Below are positions 15,538-23,776 of a stretch of DNA of 39,116 nucleotides, piece after piece. Within the stretch, counting starts at the first letter, position 1. Each line of letters opens with the position of its first letter. A model generated the notes under the pieces. It was given only the letters and a program-made list of their open reading frames with translations. It made no database searches and was not told where the DNA came from. The stretch is taken from contig NZ_JAQGJD010000401.1 in the NCBI RefSeq assembly GCF_028290785.1, forward strand, positions 1-39,116, written 5' to 3'. Both the position numbers and the translations under genes were made by a program. The stretch comes from Tardiphaga sp. GTDB taxonomy: Bacteria > Pseudomonadota > Alphaproteobacteria > Rhizobiales > Xanthobacteraceae.

Positions 15538-16761
15538 ATGATGTCGATGATGTATCAGGCCTACCAGAACCACATGGATCTGACGGCGCCGTGGCGCACC
15601 GGGGCGGCGGCGGCCCTGAAATACCTCAACCTGGTACCCGCCGGCACCTCGGAAAAGATGTTCGGCCGCCTGGCCTCCGCGCTGGAGCTTATCTCGCGCA
15701 CCGCCCTTACCTATAAGCGGCCGGAATTCGCGATAGGCAAGGTGATGGTCGGCAATAGCGAGCTGGAGGTCACCGAGGAGGTGGTATTCTCCACCCCGTT
15801 CGGATCGCTGCTGCACTTCAAGAAGGAAAACTCGCCGCTGCAGCCGAAGATGCTGCTCGTGGCGCCGATGTCCGGCCATTTCGCGACGCTGCTGCGCGGC
15901 ACCGTGAAGACGTTGCTACAGGACCACGACGTCTACATCACCGACTGGCACAATCCGCGCGACATCCCGCTCGACCAGGGCAAGTTCGGCCTCGACGAAT
16001 ATACCGAGCACCTCATTACCTTCATGAACGAACTCGGCCCGCGCTCGCACATGGTGGCGATCTGCCAGCCATCGGTATCGGCGCTGGCCGCCGCCGCCAT
16101 CATGTCGGAAGACAATCACCCGGCGCGGCCGGCCAGCCTGACGCTGATGGCAGGGCCGATCGATACAAGGATCCAGCCCACCAAGGTCAACGACTTCGCC
16201 AAGAGCAAGCCGTTGAAATGGTTCGAGCAGAACCTGATCAACTACGTGCCGTTCCAGTGCAAGGGCGCGTACCGGCAGGTCTATCCCGGCTTCATCCAGC
16301 TCACCGCCTTCGTCTCGATGAACCTGGAACGCCACATCAAGTCTCACGTCGATCTCGCCGACCATCTCGCCAAGGGCGAGACCGAGAAGGCCGAGATCAT
16401 CAAGACCTTTTACGACGAGTACTTCGCTGTGATGGATTTGCCGGCGGAGTTCTACATCGAGACCATCCGTGACGTATTCCAGGAGCATCTGCTGCCGCTG
16501 GGCAAGCTTACCTACAAGGGACGGCCGGTCAATCCGGGCTCGATCAAGCGCATGGGCCTGATGACGGTGGAAGGCGAGAAGGACGATATCTGCTCAATCG
16601 GGCAGACGCTGGCTGCCCAGGATTTATGCACCGGCGTCCGCGCCTATCGCAAAGTCCATCACATGCAGGCCGGCGTCGGCCACTACGGCGTGTTCAGCGG
16701 ACGCCGATGGAATAACGAGATCTATCCACTGCTGCGGGATTTCGTCCACGTCAATTCGTGA
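15538..16761 (+). CDS. phaZ: Intracellular poly(3-hydroxybutyrate) depolymerase
   Basis: A 407-residue alpha/beta hydrolase of the intracellular PhaZ1 (Ralstonia-type) group. The nucleophile is the Cys of ICQPSVSALA (Cys176), which replaces the Ser of a lipase box as in characterised PhaZ1 enzymes. Family landmarks include PMSGHFATLLRGTV, VYITDWHNPRDIP, and the late histidine region HMQAGVGHYGVFSGRRWNNE. No signal peptide, as expected for an enzyme acting on granules in the cytoplasm. It releases 3-hydroxybutyrate units from stored polymer. The start is ATG 15538, with the adjacent ATG 15541 equally likely. A TGC-N3-GCA palindrome lies 20 bp upstream, and a strong terminator about 200 bp downstream. 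Confidence 0.92.
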   Translation: MMSMMYQAYQNHMDLTAPWRTGAAAALKYLNLVPAGTSEKMFGRLASALELISRTALTYKRPEFAIGKVMVGNSELEVTEEVVFSTPFGSLLHFKKENSPLQPKMLLVAPMSGHFATLLRGTVKTLLQDHDVYITDWHNPRDIPLDQGKFGLDEYTEHLITFMNELGPRSHMVAICQPSVSALAAAAIMSEDNHPARPASLTLMAGPIDTRIQPTKVNDFAKSKPLKWFEQNLINYVPFQCKGAYRQVYPGFIQLTAFVSMNLERHIKSHVDLADHLAKGETEKAEIIKTFYDEYFAVMDLPAEFYIETIRDVFQEHLLPLGKLTYKGRPVNPGSIKRMGLMTVEGEKDDICSIGQTLAAQDLCTGVRAYRKVHHMQAGVGHYGVFSGRRWNNEIYPLLRDFVHVNS

Positions 16762-16955
16762 CGGCGGCGTTGTATACAAATAAATATGAGGCCGTCACCC
16801 AAATGGGTGACGCGCATATCCAGGCATTCGCCTACTTCGATACCGGGGGAATTTTTTGCAGGCTGCGCAGGCAGCATGTTGATGGTTCCGATTATCGCTT
16901 CGGCGGACCGTATATTGACAGGCTGCAAGACTTTCAGTGGGGCATATTTCGTATC
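16762..16955 (+). other. Structured 194-bp stretch between phaZ and its terminator, possible small RNA or long 3' UTR
   Basis: The phaZ stop codon is separated from the terminator by nearly 200 bp that carry an AT-rich perfect palindrome TTGTATACAA (16770-16779), a strong hairpin CGTCACCC-AAAT-GGGTGACG (about 16793-16812), and CTGC-GCAG-GCAG (16863-16874), which fits the CTGC-N4-GCAG form of the PhaR site. No convincing protein is encoded. The arrangement would suit a 3'-UTR-derived RNA or an independent small transcript. Confidence 0.3.
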
Positions 16956-16983
16956 GAGGCCGGCCGGCGGGCCGGCCTTTTTC
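16956..16983 (+). terminator. Strong intrinsic terminator downstream of phaZ
   Basis: AGGCCGGCC, a GGCG loop and GGCCGGCCT form a stem of about 9 bp, followed by a run of five T. It lies 10 bp before the stop of the convergent LuxR-type gene; the T-run is on the plus strand, so it serves phaZ or a transcript starting between. Confidence 0.85.
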
Positions 16984-16993
16984 GTGCGCGGCC

Positions 16994-18064
16994 TTATACA
17001 ACCCGGACCCGCCGCTGCCCCAGCAGCCGGGCCAGATCGACCTGACGATCGACTCCGGTTTTCGCGAACACCGATTTGAGCTGGGTGCGGACCGTGTTCA
17101 GGCTGACGCCCTGCAATTTGGAGACTTTGGTGAGCGAATGGCCGTCGATCAGCATGCTGGCGATGCGCGCTTCCGCCGGCGTCAGATCGAAGAGCGTTTG
17201 CAGCAGCTCCGGCGGCGGACTGCCCTGCTGGTTGATCGCAACCACAAAGACGATCGAGACGGCGCCGGTAAAGACATCGAGACCGGCCAGCCGCAACGGC
17301 AGTACATGGACGATCAGCGGTGCGCTGGCTGACGTCGCCGCGATGGGAATCGAGCGGCCGGTTCGGGCGAGCGAGACCGGTGTGTCCAGAGCTTCCACAA
17401 ACATCGTCTGGATCGCAGGCGCGCTGAACTGCACATGATCGCGGGCACCAATGCCGACGGTGGCGCTGACGCTCTGAAAAGCCGAATTGGCGGCGACCAC
17501 TCGGCCGTTGCGGGTTACGGCGGCGGCCGGCAACTCGATCATCTCCAGCGTAGCGATGGCCGTGCGGGCGCGATCAACGCCGAGGCGGCCCGCCAGAATC
17601 GCAGAGCGCGCCAGATGCGGACGCAACCGGTCAAGCTGCTCCGCGGTCTCACGCGGCACCGGCCCCTTGGCGTAGGCCTTTTCCACCGACAGCACGAGCA
17701 TGTCGCTGGATGGCACTCCGATCGAGGTGCCGACGCACCAACCCAGTCCGTCCGGCCGAAGAACCTCGGTATAAAACTTCTCTTTATCCAGTTCCTCGAG
17801 GGTAAACCGATCGAGATCGGTCAGGAACCGCGTTTCAATGTTCGAAAACAGTCGTTCGCTGCGCGGGTTGTTCTGCGCGAAGGGACTCCTGGTCCATCGA
17901 TCGACACGCTCGTGGATCGCGGCCGACGAACACCATCGCGGCATACCCGGCGCGGCAGCAAAGATCATTGCACCTTCGCCCTCGGCGATGCCGGCGAGCT
18001 TATCGAACACCTGCGGCCAGCGCTCTGGCACTACGCCCGCTTCGTAGATTTCGTCGACCAGCAT
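16994..18064 (-). CDS. LuxR-type transcriptional regulator with a long N-terminal sensory region
   Basis: A 356-residue protein. The last 60 residues are a LuxR/GerE helix-turn-helix: FDLTPAEARIASMLIDGHSL followed by SLNTVRTQLKSVFAKTGVDR, the recognition helix region. The N-terminal 290 residues look like a helical segment plus a PAS-like part (LEMIELPAAAVTRNGRVVAA, a typical PAS opening, near 195-215). No phospho-acceptor receiver domain and no autoinducer-domain signature are seen. ATG 18064 is chosen; an in-frame TTG at 18127 would add 21 residues. The gene is convergent with phaZ, and the position is suggestive but not proof of a link to storage polymer control. The ligand is unknown. Confidence 0.78.
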   Translation of the reverse strand: MLVDEIYEAGVVPERWPQVFDKLAGIAEGEGAMIFAAAPGMPRWCSSAAIHERVDRWTRSPFAQNNPRSERLFSNIETRFLTDLDRFTLEELDKEKFYTEVLRPDGLGWCVGTSIGVPSSDMLVLSVEKAYAKGPVPRETAEQLDRLRPHLARSAILAGRLGVDRARTAIATLEMIELPAAAVTRNGRVVAANSAFQSVSATVGIGARDHVQFSAPAIQTMFVEALDTPVSLARTGRSIPIAATSASAPLIVHVLPLRLAGLDVFTGAVSIVFVVAINQQGSPPPELLQTLFDLTPAEARIASMLIDGHSLTKVSKLQGVSLNTVRTQLKSVFAKTGVDRQVDLARLLGQRRVRVV

Positions 18065-18430
18065 CTCGACGTTTATATAATCCCGCAATGCATCTCTCGG
18101 TTGATATCTGGCACGGGACGTGTGCAATTAGGACGCTCATTGTGATCTACACCGTCGTTATCAAAAAATTCCGGACGATCACGATTACTTCGGTCGATGG
18201 CGCGGTCCAACGACATGTTGTCGTGCACGACGTGCTCGGCAGGAGTGACCCTTATGGTCTACAGCGCAGTGCGGCAGACAGAGCGCAATCACGCGCGCAC
18301 ATCCTCTGGATGCGGTTTCCTGAATCGCAAAGAGACTCTACACCGCATCGCGCGCGAAGCGAAGCAAAGCGATGGCGATAACATCGCGAACGAAGTTCGC
18401 GGTATCACAATCTGATGTTGCAATGACGGT
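18065..18430. other. Intergenic region upstream of the LuxR-type gene
   Basis: 366 bp. The part near 18065-18180 is AT-rich relative to its surroundings (TTATATAA at about 18073; ATCAAAAAATTCC near 18158) and should hold the LuxR-type promoter. The part near 18290-18400 has short repeats of GCGATCGC-like and GAAGC units, and looks like a degenerate intergenic repeat. I see no gene. Confidence 0.45.
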
Positions 18431-19603
18431 TTAGCTCGCCTTTGCGGCCGGCAGTTCAGGCGGCAGGATCAGCGCTGCGACAATCACCAGGATGCACAGC
18501 GCCGAGAACGAATGCAGCATCAGCATGAAGCCGCCCTGGTCGTACAGCCACGCCACCAGTCCAACCGAGGCGCCCGCCGCGCTGAATCCGACGAAGTAGC
18601 GCACCGCATAGGCGCGCGAGCGCCACTCCTCGCTGGTATACTTGCCGACCATCGCCTCGTTGACGGTGATCTGCCCGAAGAGGCCGATGATGATGCCGAT
18701 CGCCACCACGATCAGCGATACGTTGGACAGCGTCGCCGCAAAGTACAGGAACGGCGCTGTCACGAACGACAGCGGCACGCATACCGCCTTCAGCGAATAG
18801 CGGTCGATCATCCGGCCGATATTGTACTGCGTCAGTGCACCGAACACATAGACGCACGCGGCAATCACGCCGAGCAGCGCCGGACTGTGGGTGAGGTCGG
18901 ACAGGCGCTCGGAAAACAGTTTCGGCAGCGCCACCGTGATGGCGTTGAAGGTGGTGGAGATCGCGATCACCGTGATCAGCAGCGCCAGGATCACGCGCCA
19001 CATGTCGGACTTGGCAACGCGCGACTGCGCCGCCGCCTGCTTGAAGCCGGAGCGGTCTTCATGGGCCACGCCACGCATGAACGCCACGCCGGCCGCCAGC
19101 GTGACGATGCCCGGGAGAATGAACGCCCAGCGCCAGCCCAGGAATTGTCCGACCACGCCGGTGACCAGCGCCGACGACGCCACGCCAAAATTGCCCCAGA
19201 CGCCGTTGATGCCCATCTCGCGGCCGAGCTTGTCGGCATAGGAGACGATCATTGCGGTGCCCACCGGATGGTAGATCGAGGCGAATACGCCGATCGAGAA
19301 CAACGCCGCGCCAAGCTGCAGCGGCGTCTGCACCAAGCCCACCGCGATCATCGAGAGGCCGATGCCGAAGAAATAGATCACCATCATGTGGCGCCGGCTC
19401 CAGCGGTCGCCGAGCCAGCCGGTGATCAGCGAGCCCGCGCCGAACGCGATGAAGCCCGGCGTCGCATAGGGCAGCAGTTCGGAATAGGTCATGCCCATGG
19501 TCGGGCCCATGACGATCACCGCGGCGGCAAAGATCAGCATCGCGTAGTGATCGATGAAATGGCCGACATTGACGAAGGTGATGACCCGGGCGGGGACGTT
19601 CAT
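18431..19603 (-). CDS. MFS transporter, FSR/efflux-like or metabolite type
   Basis: A 390-residue protein with 12 predicted membrane segments. The N-terminal half contains FVNVGHFIDHYAMLIFAAAV, reminiscent of the fosmidomycin-resistance-like and related MFS groups, and the loop GWLGDRWSRRHMM, a version of the major-facilitator signature. ATG 19603 is chosen because AGGAA precedes it at good spacing; an upstream extension to 19687 is basic and unlike the family. It lies downstream of ligase and RidA genes in the same direction, separated by repeat A4, so it could take up the aromatic acid or export an intermediate. The substrate is not predictable. Confidence 0.75.
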   Translation of the reverse strand: MNVPARVITFVNVGHFIDHYAMLIFAAAVIVMGPTMGMTYSELLPYATPGFIAFGAGSLITGWLGDRWSRRHMMVIYFFGIGLSMIAVGLVQTPLQLGAALFSIGVFASIYHPVGTAMIVSYADKLGREMGINGVWGNFGVASSALVTGVVGQFLGWRWAFILPGIVTLAAGVAFMRGVAHEDRSGFKQAAAQSRVAKSDMWRVILALLITVIAISTTFNAITVALPKLFSERLSDLTHSPALLGVIAACVYVFGALTQYNIGRMIDRYSLKAVCVPLSFVTAPFLYFAATLSNVSLIVVAIGIIIGLFGQITVNEAMVGKYTSEEWRSRAYAVRYFVGFSAAGASVGLVAWLYDQGGFMLMLHSFSALCILVIVAALILPPELPAAKAS

Positions 19604-19721
19604 GAAGCGATTCCTGCGGTGCGCGTGCAACCACAGATGCTCATTGTGCGCGCGGGCCGTCAATGCGCGGATAGGCAGGGCAATCATGACGCTGCGGTGC
19701 AGAATTGGTCCGGCACAGGCC

Positions 19722-19817
19722 GTAGGATGGGTGGAGCGAAGCGATACGCATCATGCCAAAGCTCCGATGGGTATCGCCGAAGCCGCGCAAGCGCGCCTTC
19801 GGCTCCGCCCATCCTAC
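19722..19817. repeat. Palindromic repeat type A, copy 4 (diverged)
   Basis: Outer arms CGTAGGATGGGTGGAGC and GGCTCCGCCCATCCTACG match the other type A copies, but the interior differs (GCGAAGCGATACGCATCATG and a GCGCAAGCGCGCC hairpin). It ends 5 bp before the RidA stop codon and separates ridA-like from the MFS gene. Confidence 0.8.
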
Positions 19818-19821
19818 GCGA

Positions 19822-20280
19822 TCAGCGCGGCACCACCGCGGTGGCTTCGATCTCGACGCGGGCGGCGAGTTCGACCAGCCGCACTACCTGGACCAGGGCC
19901 ATGGCTGGATAATGCGCGCCAAAAATCTCTCGATAGATCTTGCCGAGCGCCTTGAGGTTGCCGAGGTACTCTTCCATATCGACGACGTACCAGGTCAGCC
20001 GCACCAGATGCTCCGGCCTGGCGCCGCCTTCGGTCAGGATCGCCGCGATGTTGCTGAGCGCCTGCTGCACCTGGCCGATGAAATCCGCCGCCAGTTTTTC
20101 TTCGGCGTCCCAGCCGATCACGCCGCCGGTGACGACGAGGCGGCCGTCGGCGGCCATGCCGTTGGCATAGCCCTTCGGCGCCGGCCAGCCCGCCGGCTGC
20201 AGCACGCGCGGTGCGGACAGGTGGGCGTCGACTTTCGAACTCGGAACCACGGTCAGCGTGGGGCTCTTTGGCGCGGTCAC
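19822..20280 (-). CDS. RidA (YjgF/YER057c/UK114) family enamine/imine deaminase
   Basis: A 152-residue member of the RidA family, a little longer than the usual 130 because of an N-terminal extension. Family features: VVTGGVIGWDAEEKLAADF, the QVQQALSNIAAIL helix, VRLTWYVVDMEEYLGN, and near the end ARVEIEATAVV, whose Arg (141) is the carboxylate-binding residue of active RidA proteins. Family members hydrolyse enamines or imines to ketones and ammonia. GTG 20280 is chosen because GAAGGAG lies eight bases upstream; ATG 20301 is upstream of that ribosome binding site. It sits 34 bp after the aryl-CoA ligase in one operon, and the fusion monooxygenase/reductase encoded nearby is expected to make an enamine, so a pathway role is inferred. 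Confidence 0.82.
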   Translation of the reverse strand: MTAPKSPTLTVVPSSKVDAHLSAPRVLQPAGWPAPKGYANGMAADGRLVVTGGVIGWDAEEKLAADFIGQVQQALSNIAAILTEGGARPEHLVRLTWYVVDMEEYLGNLKALGKIYREIFGAHYPAMALVQVVRLVELAARVEIEATAVVPR

Positions 20281-20314
20281 CGGCAATTCTCCTTCAAGCA
20301 TACGTCGTGAAACT

Positions 20315-21979
20315 TCATTCCGCGGCCATCGCCACCTGGCGCAGCGCGAAGCGCTTCAGCTTGCCGGTCTCGGTCTTCGGCAACTGGGTGACGAACTCGA
20401 TGGCGCGGGGATATTTGTAGGGTGCGATCTCGCGCTTGACGTGGTTCTGCAGTTCCAGCGTCAGCGCGTCGTCGCCGGTGAAGCCCGGCGCCAGCACGAT
20501 ATAGGCCTTGACCAGCATGCCGCGGGCTTCGTCGGGCGAGCCGACCACGCCGCAATCGGCCACCGCCGGATGGGTCAACAGCGCCGCCTCGACATCGGGG
20601 CCGGCGATGTTGTAGCCGGCCGAGACGATCATGTCGTCGGAGCGCGACTTGTACCAGAAGTAGCCATCCTCATCCATGATGAAGGTATCACCGGTCAGGT
20701 TCCAGCCGTTCTGCACGAACTTGAGCTGGCGTGGATCGGCGAGATATTTGCAACCGGTCGGTCCCTTCACCGCGAGGCGTCCCATCGTGCCTGGCGCGGC
20801 GTCGTTGCCCTCGTCGTCGATGATTTTGGCGATATAGCCCGGCACCGGTTTGCCGGTCGAACCCGGCCGGATCTCTTCCTCGGTGGCGCAGATAAAGATA
20901 TGCAGCATCTCGGTGCCGCCGATGCCGTCCATCAGCTTAATACCGGTGGCCTTCAGCCAGGCGTCATAGGTGCCCTTGGGTAGCGTCTCGCCGGCTGACA
21001 CGCATTTGCGCAGGCTGGAAATATCGTGCGAGCCCAGCTTGGCGAGCATCGCGCGATACGAGGTCGGCGCGGTGAAGCACACCGTCACCTTAAAGCGCTC
21101 GATCGCGACAGGCAGCTCATCCGGACCGGCCTTTTCCATCACCACAAACGACGCGCCGATATGTAGCGGAAACAGCACGCCGCCGAAGCCGAAGGTGAAG
21201 GCCAGCGGCGCCGAGCCGATGAACCGGTCTTCCTTCGACGCGCGCAGGACGTTGTGCGCAAAGCCGTCGCACACCGCGAGCATGTCGCGGTGAAAGTGCA
21301 TGGTGCCCTTGGGATCGCCCGTGGTTCCGGAAGTAAACGCGATCAGGCAGATATCGTCGGACGCCGTATCGACCGCGGTGAAATCCGGACTGGCGTCGGC
21401 GATCAGCGCCTCCAGCGAGTCCGCGCCTTCGACGCCCCAATAAACGATGCGCTGCAATTCGGGCGCAGCGGCTTTCGCCTTCTCCATTTCGTCGGCCAGC
21501 TTGCCGTCGCACAGCGCCAGCGCGATCTTTGCCTTCTGGATCGGATAGGCCAGTTCCTTGGCGCGCAGCAGCGGCATCGTCGCCACGCAGACGCCGCCGG
21601 CCTTGATGACCGCCAAATAGGTCGCGACCATCATCGGATTGTTGGCCGAACGCAGCAGCACGCGGCCGCCGGGGACGAGACCGAGCCTGTCGACCAGCAC
21701 GTTGCAGATCCGGTTCACCAGCGCCTGCAGCTCGCGATAGGTGTAGCTGTCGGTCAGGCCGAACATGCACGGCGCGTCGCCATGGCCCTCCTCGACCCAG
21801 CGGTCGAGAAACGGCACCACGCAATTGACGCGCGGCGGATAGTGAAATTCGGGCCGGGTGAACAGAAACTCCGGCAGCTGCTCCGGCGGCGGCATGTTGT
21901 CCCGCGCAAAGGTATCAACGTGGGCCGTATAGGATTGGGCGGTGTACGCCTCTGTGAGGTGAGCCTCGGCGGTGGCCAT
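20315..21979 (-). CDS. abmG: Aryl-CoA ligase, probable 2-aminobenzoate-CoA ligase
   Basis: A 554-residue ANL-superfamily acid:CoA ligase of the benzoate-CoA ligase group. Motifs: the ATP-loop AFTSGTTGDPKG at about 214-225; DGIGGTEMLHIFI, the aryl pocket and adenine loop; TGDTFIMDEDGYFWYKSRSDD, with the hinge Asp; and PKTETGKLKR near the C terminus, with the adenylation Lys. It activates an aromatic acid with ATP and CoA. Anthranilate as substrate is inferred from the neighbouring 2-aminobenzoyl-CoA monooxygenase/reductase; benzoate or salicylate are the alternatives. ATG 21979 has AGGAG six bases upstream. A promoter and a TTTTA-GACT-TAAAA palindrome lie 46-73 bp upstream. It is followed by RidA and perhaps the MFS gene. 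Confidence 0.8.
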   Translation of the reverse strand: MATAEAHLTEAYTAQSYTAHVDTFARDNMPPPEQLPEFLFTRPEFHYPPRVNCVVPFLDRWVEEGHGDAPCMFGLTDSYTYRELQALVNRICNVLVDRLGLVPGGRVLLRSANNPMMVATYLAVIKAGGVCVATMPLLRAKELAYPIQKAKIALALCDGKLADEMEKAKAAAPELQRIVYWGVEGADSLEALIADASPDFTAVDTASDDICLIAFTSGTTGDPKGTMHFHRDMLAVCDGFAHNVLRASKEDRFIGSAPLAFTFGFGGVLFPLHIGASFVVMEKAGPDELPVAIERFKVTVCFTAPTSYRAMLAKLGSHDISSLRKCVSAGETLPKGTYDAWLKATGIKLMDGIGGTEMLHIFICATEEEIRPGSTGKPVPGYIAKIIDDEGNDAAPGTMGRLAVKGPTGCKYLADPRQLKFVQNGWNLTGDTFIMDEDGYFWYKSRSDDMIVSAGYNIAGPDVEAALLTHPAVADCGVVGSPDEARGMLVKAYIVLAPGFTGDDALTLELQNHVKREIAPYKYPRAIEFVTQLPKTETGKLKRFALRQVAMAAE

Positions 21980-22024
21980 TGCATGCTCCTGTCACTTGAT
22001 ACGCCCGGCAGCGCGACGGATATC

Positions 22025-22052
22025 ATTTTAGACTTAAAACATTTGGGCGCAA
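22025..22052 (-). promoter_or_regulatory. Promoter and operator (site 1) of the ligase operon
   Basis: Read on the minus strand: -35 TTGCGC (22052-22047), 16 bp, -10 TAAAAT (22030-22025). The palindrome TTTTA-GACT-TAAAA at 22026-22039 has perfect 5-bp arms and covers the -10, so a bound repressor would block RNA polymerase. The same layout recurs at 34980, 36885 and 38818. Confidence 0.7.
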
Positions 22053-22128
22053 CTGGCCGGGCCTGCGGCGCGTCGGATTTTTTCGATTGGGAGCCCGAAC
22101 CGCCGCGGGAAGTTTAGGCAAACGCCGC

Positions 22129-22947
22129 CTAACGCTGCGCCAGTTGCTTCAATCGCAGCGTCATCGGCGATGGCGGATCGGCCAATGGCGCAATCGCGGT
22201 AAAATGATTGGCGCCGGGGATCGGCTCGAACCGCGTCGGGATGGTAACGCTCCAGACATCGACGATGGCCTGGCTTTGCCGAAAGTACTCCGCGCTCTCG
22301 TCGCCGCCAACCACCGCGTCGAGGCTGCCGCGCGACGGCGCCGGCCAGAACAGCGGGCTGACCTCGCGGGCACTGAGATCGTTCAAATGCAACGGACTGT
22401 TGATCGAGGTCGGCACCAGCGGCCCCAGGTCGAACAGGCCGGAGATCGTATAGGCCGCACCGACCAGATCGGCGGGCAGCGTCGCGTCGAGCGCGCGCCA
22501 TTCCGTTGCCAGCATGCAGGCGGCCAAATGACCGCCGGCGGAATGGCCTGATATCACCAGCCGCCGACCGAGCCTGGCCAGCTCGCGGGTCATGTGGCGC
22601 ATCTGCTCGATGATATCGCCGACCGACACCGCCGGGCAGAGATCGTAAGAAGGTATCGCGACGCTGACGCCATGGGCGTTGAGACCGGCGGCGAGATGGC
22701 TGAAGAACGAGGAATCCAGCGCCTGCCAGTAGCCGCCATGGATGAAGACGACGATCGGGCCGCTGTCCTCGGCCGGGAAGAAATCGATGGTGTGGCGCGC
22801 GCCGGCCCCGTAAGGGATCACGCGCCAGCCCGAATGCGCCTCGCGATAGGCTTTGGCGTCGCGCGCCCAGCCGGCGATCAGCGCTGGATTCTCAGGCACC
22901 CGCGCACGGTTGTTGTACTCGACCTCGTAGTCGATCGCCGTGGTCAC
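22129..22947 (-). CDS. Alpha/beta hydrolase resembling kynurenine formamidase (arylformamidase-like)
   Basis: A 272-residue alpha/beta hydrolase. The oxyanion motif is HGGYW (70-74), the form typical of eukaryotic-type kynurenine formamidases and relatives. The nucleophile is Ser136 in GHSAGG; Asp216 (VVGGDES) and His248 (GANHF) complete a plausible triad. The usual bacterial KynB is a different metal enzyme, so this is an independent type. Known members hydrolyse aryl formamides; here a formylated anthranilate, N-formylkynurenine or an ester are possible substrates. GTG 22947 overlaps the TGA of marR (GTGA), which couples their translation. Its link to anthranilate catabolism is an inference from context: kynurenine yields anthranilate. 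Confidence 0.75.
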   Translation of the reverse strand: MTTAIDYEVEYNNRARVPENPALIAGWARDAKAYREAHSGWRVIPYGAGARHTIDFFPAEDSGPIVVFIHGGYWQALDSSFFSHLAAGLNAHGVSVAIPSYDLCPAVSVGDIIEQMRHMTRELARLGRRLVISGHSAGGHLAACMLATEWRALDATLPADLVGAAYTISGLFDLGPLVPTSINSPLHLNDLSAREVSPLFWPAPSRGSLDAVVGGDESAEYFRQSQAIVDVWSVTIPTRFEPIPGANHFTAIAPLADPPSPMTLRLKQLAQR

Positions 22948-23450
22948 AGCGCCTTGCCGTTCGCAGGCTTCTGCGCGGCCTTCTGCGCCGAGCCCTTGGT
23001 CTTGGCCAAAAGGCGCATCAACTCGCGGACATCCTTGGGCGTCAGGTCGGTAAAAATCTCGGCGATCCAGGTTTCGTGCTCTTCCGCCATCTTGCGAAAT
23101 TCGGCACGGCCGAGCTTGGTCAGCCGGATCACCTGAACCCGCCGGTCGGTATCGGACGTGCGGCGATCGACATGGCCGGATTCCACGAGGCGCTCGACCA
23201 GCCCGGTGACATTGCCGTTCGACACCATCATCCGCTTCGAGACGTCCGACAGCGTCATGCCGTCCGGCACCTTGTCGAGCTGCGCCATCAGGTCGAAGCG
23301 CGGCAACGTGACGTCGAAACGCTCGCGCAGGCGACCGCGGACCTCGCCCTCGATCAGGGTGGTACAGGTCAGGAGCCGCAGCCATAGCCGCAACTCGTCG
23401 CCGTGATCATCGGGAAGCTCGACGGCCTTGGTCTCTGAATCCAGAATCAT
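22944..23450 (-). CDS. MarR-family transcriptional regulator, probable regulator of the aromatic regulon
   Basis: A 168-residue MarR protein: dimerisation helices at both ends, and a winged helix at about 60-125, with MTLSDVSKRMMVSNGNVTGL (helix-turn-helix), LVESGHVDRR, TDRRVQVIRLT (the wing) and LGRAEFRKMAEEHETW. A Lys/Ala-rich tail follows. MarR proteins near CoA-dependent aromatic genes (BadR, CouR, HcaR and similar) are usually repressors released by the acid or its CoA thioester. ATG 23450 gives the usual length; a longer frame to 23546 would overlap the operator-like site. It is divergent from the ABC importer, and two operator-like palindromes lie in the 326-bp gap between. Control of the TTTTA-N4-TAAAA sites is inferred. 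Confidence 0.85.
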   Translation of the reverse strand: MILDSETKAVELPDDHGDELRLWLRLLTCTTLIEGEVRGRLRERFDVTLPRFDLMAQLDKVPDGMTLSDVSKRMMVSNGNVTGLVERLVESGHVDRRTSDTDRRVQVIRLTKLGRAEFRKMAEEHETWIAEIFTDLTPKDVRELMRLLAKTKGSAQKAAQKPANGKAL

Positions 23451-23466
23451 GATGCCATCATACCTG

Positions 23467-23480
23467 TCTGAGACTTCAAC
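23467..23480. promoter_or_regulatory. Weak operator-like palindrome upstream of marR (site 6)
   Basis: TCTGAGACTTCAAC keeps the GACT centre and right half TTCAA of the other sites (compare TTTTAGACTTCAAG at 36886), but the left half is degraded. It lies 17 bp before the marR ATG, a place where autorepression would act. The gap 23451-23776 holds this site and site 5, and nothing else I can assign. Confidence 0.4.
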
Positions 23481-23610
23481 GGTAGCAACGCGGACGGAAA
23501 TCCCCAACTGCATACCGCCCCGGTCGCCCGATGCTTTGACCTTCAAGGATTAATCCGGCGACTGCAAGTCAAAACGCCGCAGCCAGCCGCCTGCCGAATT
23601 CCGGATATTT

Positions 23611-23624
23611 CTTTAAGGTTCAAA
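23611..23624. promoter_or_regulatory. Operator-like palindrome upstream of the ABC importer (site 5)
   Basis: CTTTA-AGGT-TCAAA; in reverse it reads TTTGA-ACCT-TAAAG, matching the shared arms with one mismatch on each side. It lies about 150 bp before the first importer gene. I do not see a clear -35/-10 around it, unlike sites 1-4. Confidence 0.5.
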
Positions 23625-23776
23625 CAAATTGGCCTGCCCCTTGCATAGCCATTGTCGATAGTTTGCCGCAGGATAGCGATGCTTGCGGCGGCTGCCATCC
23701 TCAGAATAAGCTGAGGCGAGACACGCTGGGTTGGCGGGATTTTCGGCCGTATGAGGCGGCGGACAGAGGAGAGATC

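Noticed and set aside
16770-16779. TTGTATACAA as a third VanR operator
   Set aside because: It contains the TGTATACA core, but lies between convergent gene ends with no start codon it could control, so I mention it only as part of the structured stretch after phaZ.
18512-19912. A 466-codon open frame on the plus strand opposite the MFS gene
   Set aside because: The translation is rich in Arg, His, Gln and Asp without any hydrophobic or domain pattern; the minus strand has a clear 12-segment transporter.
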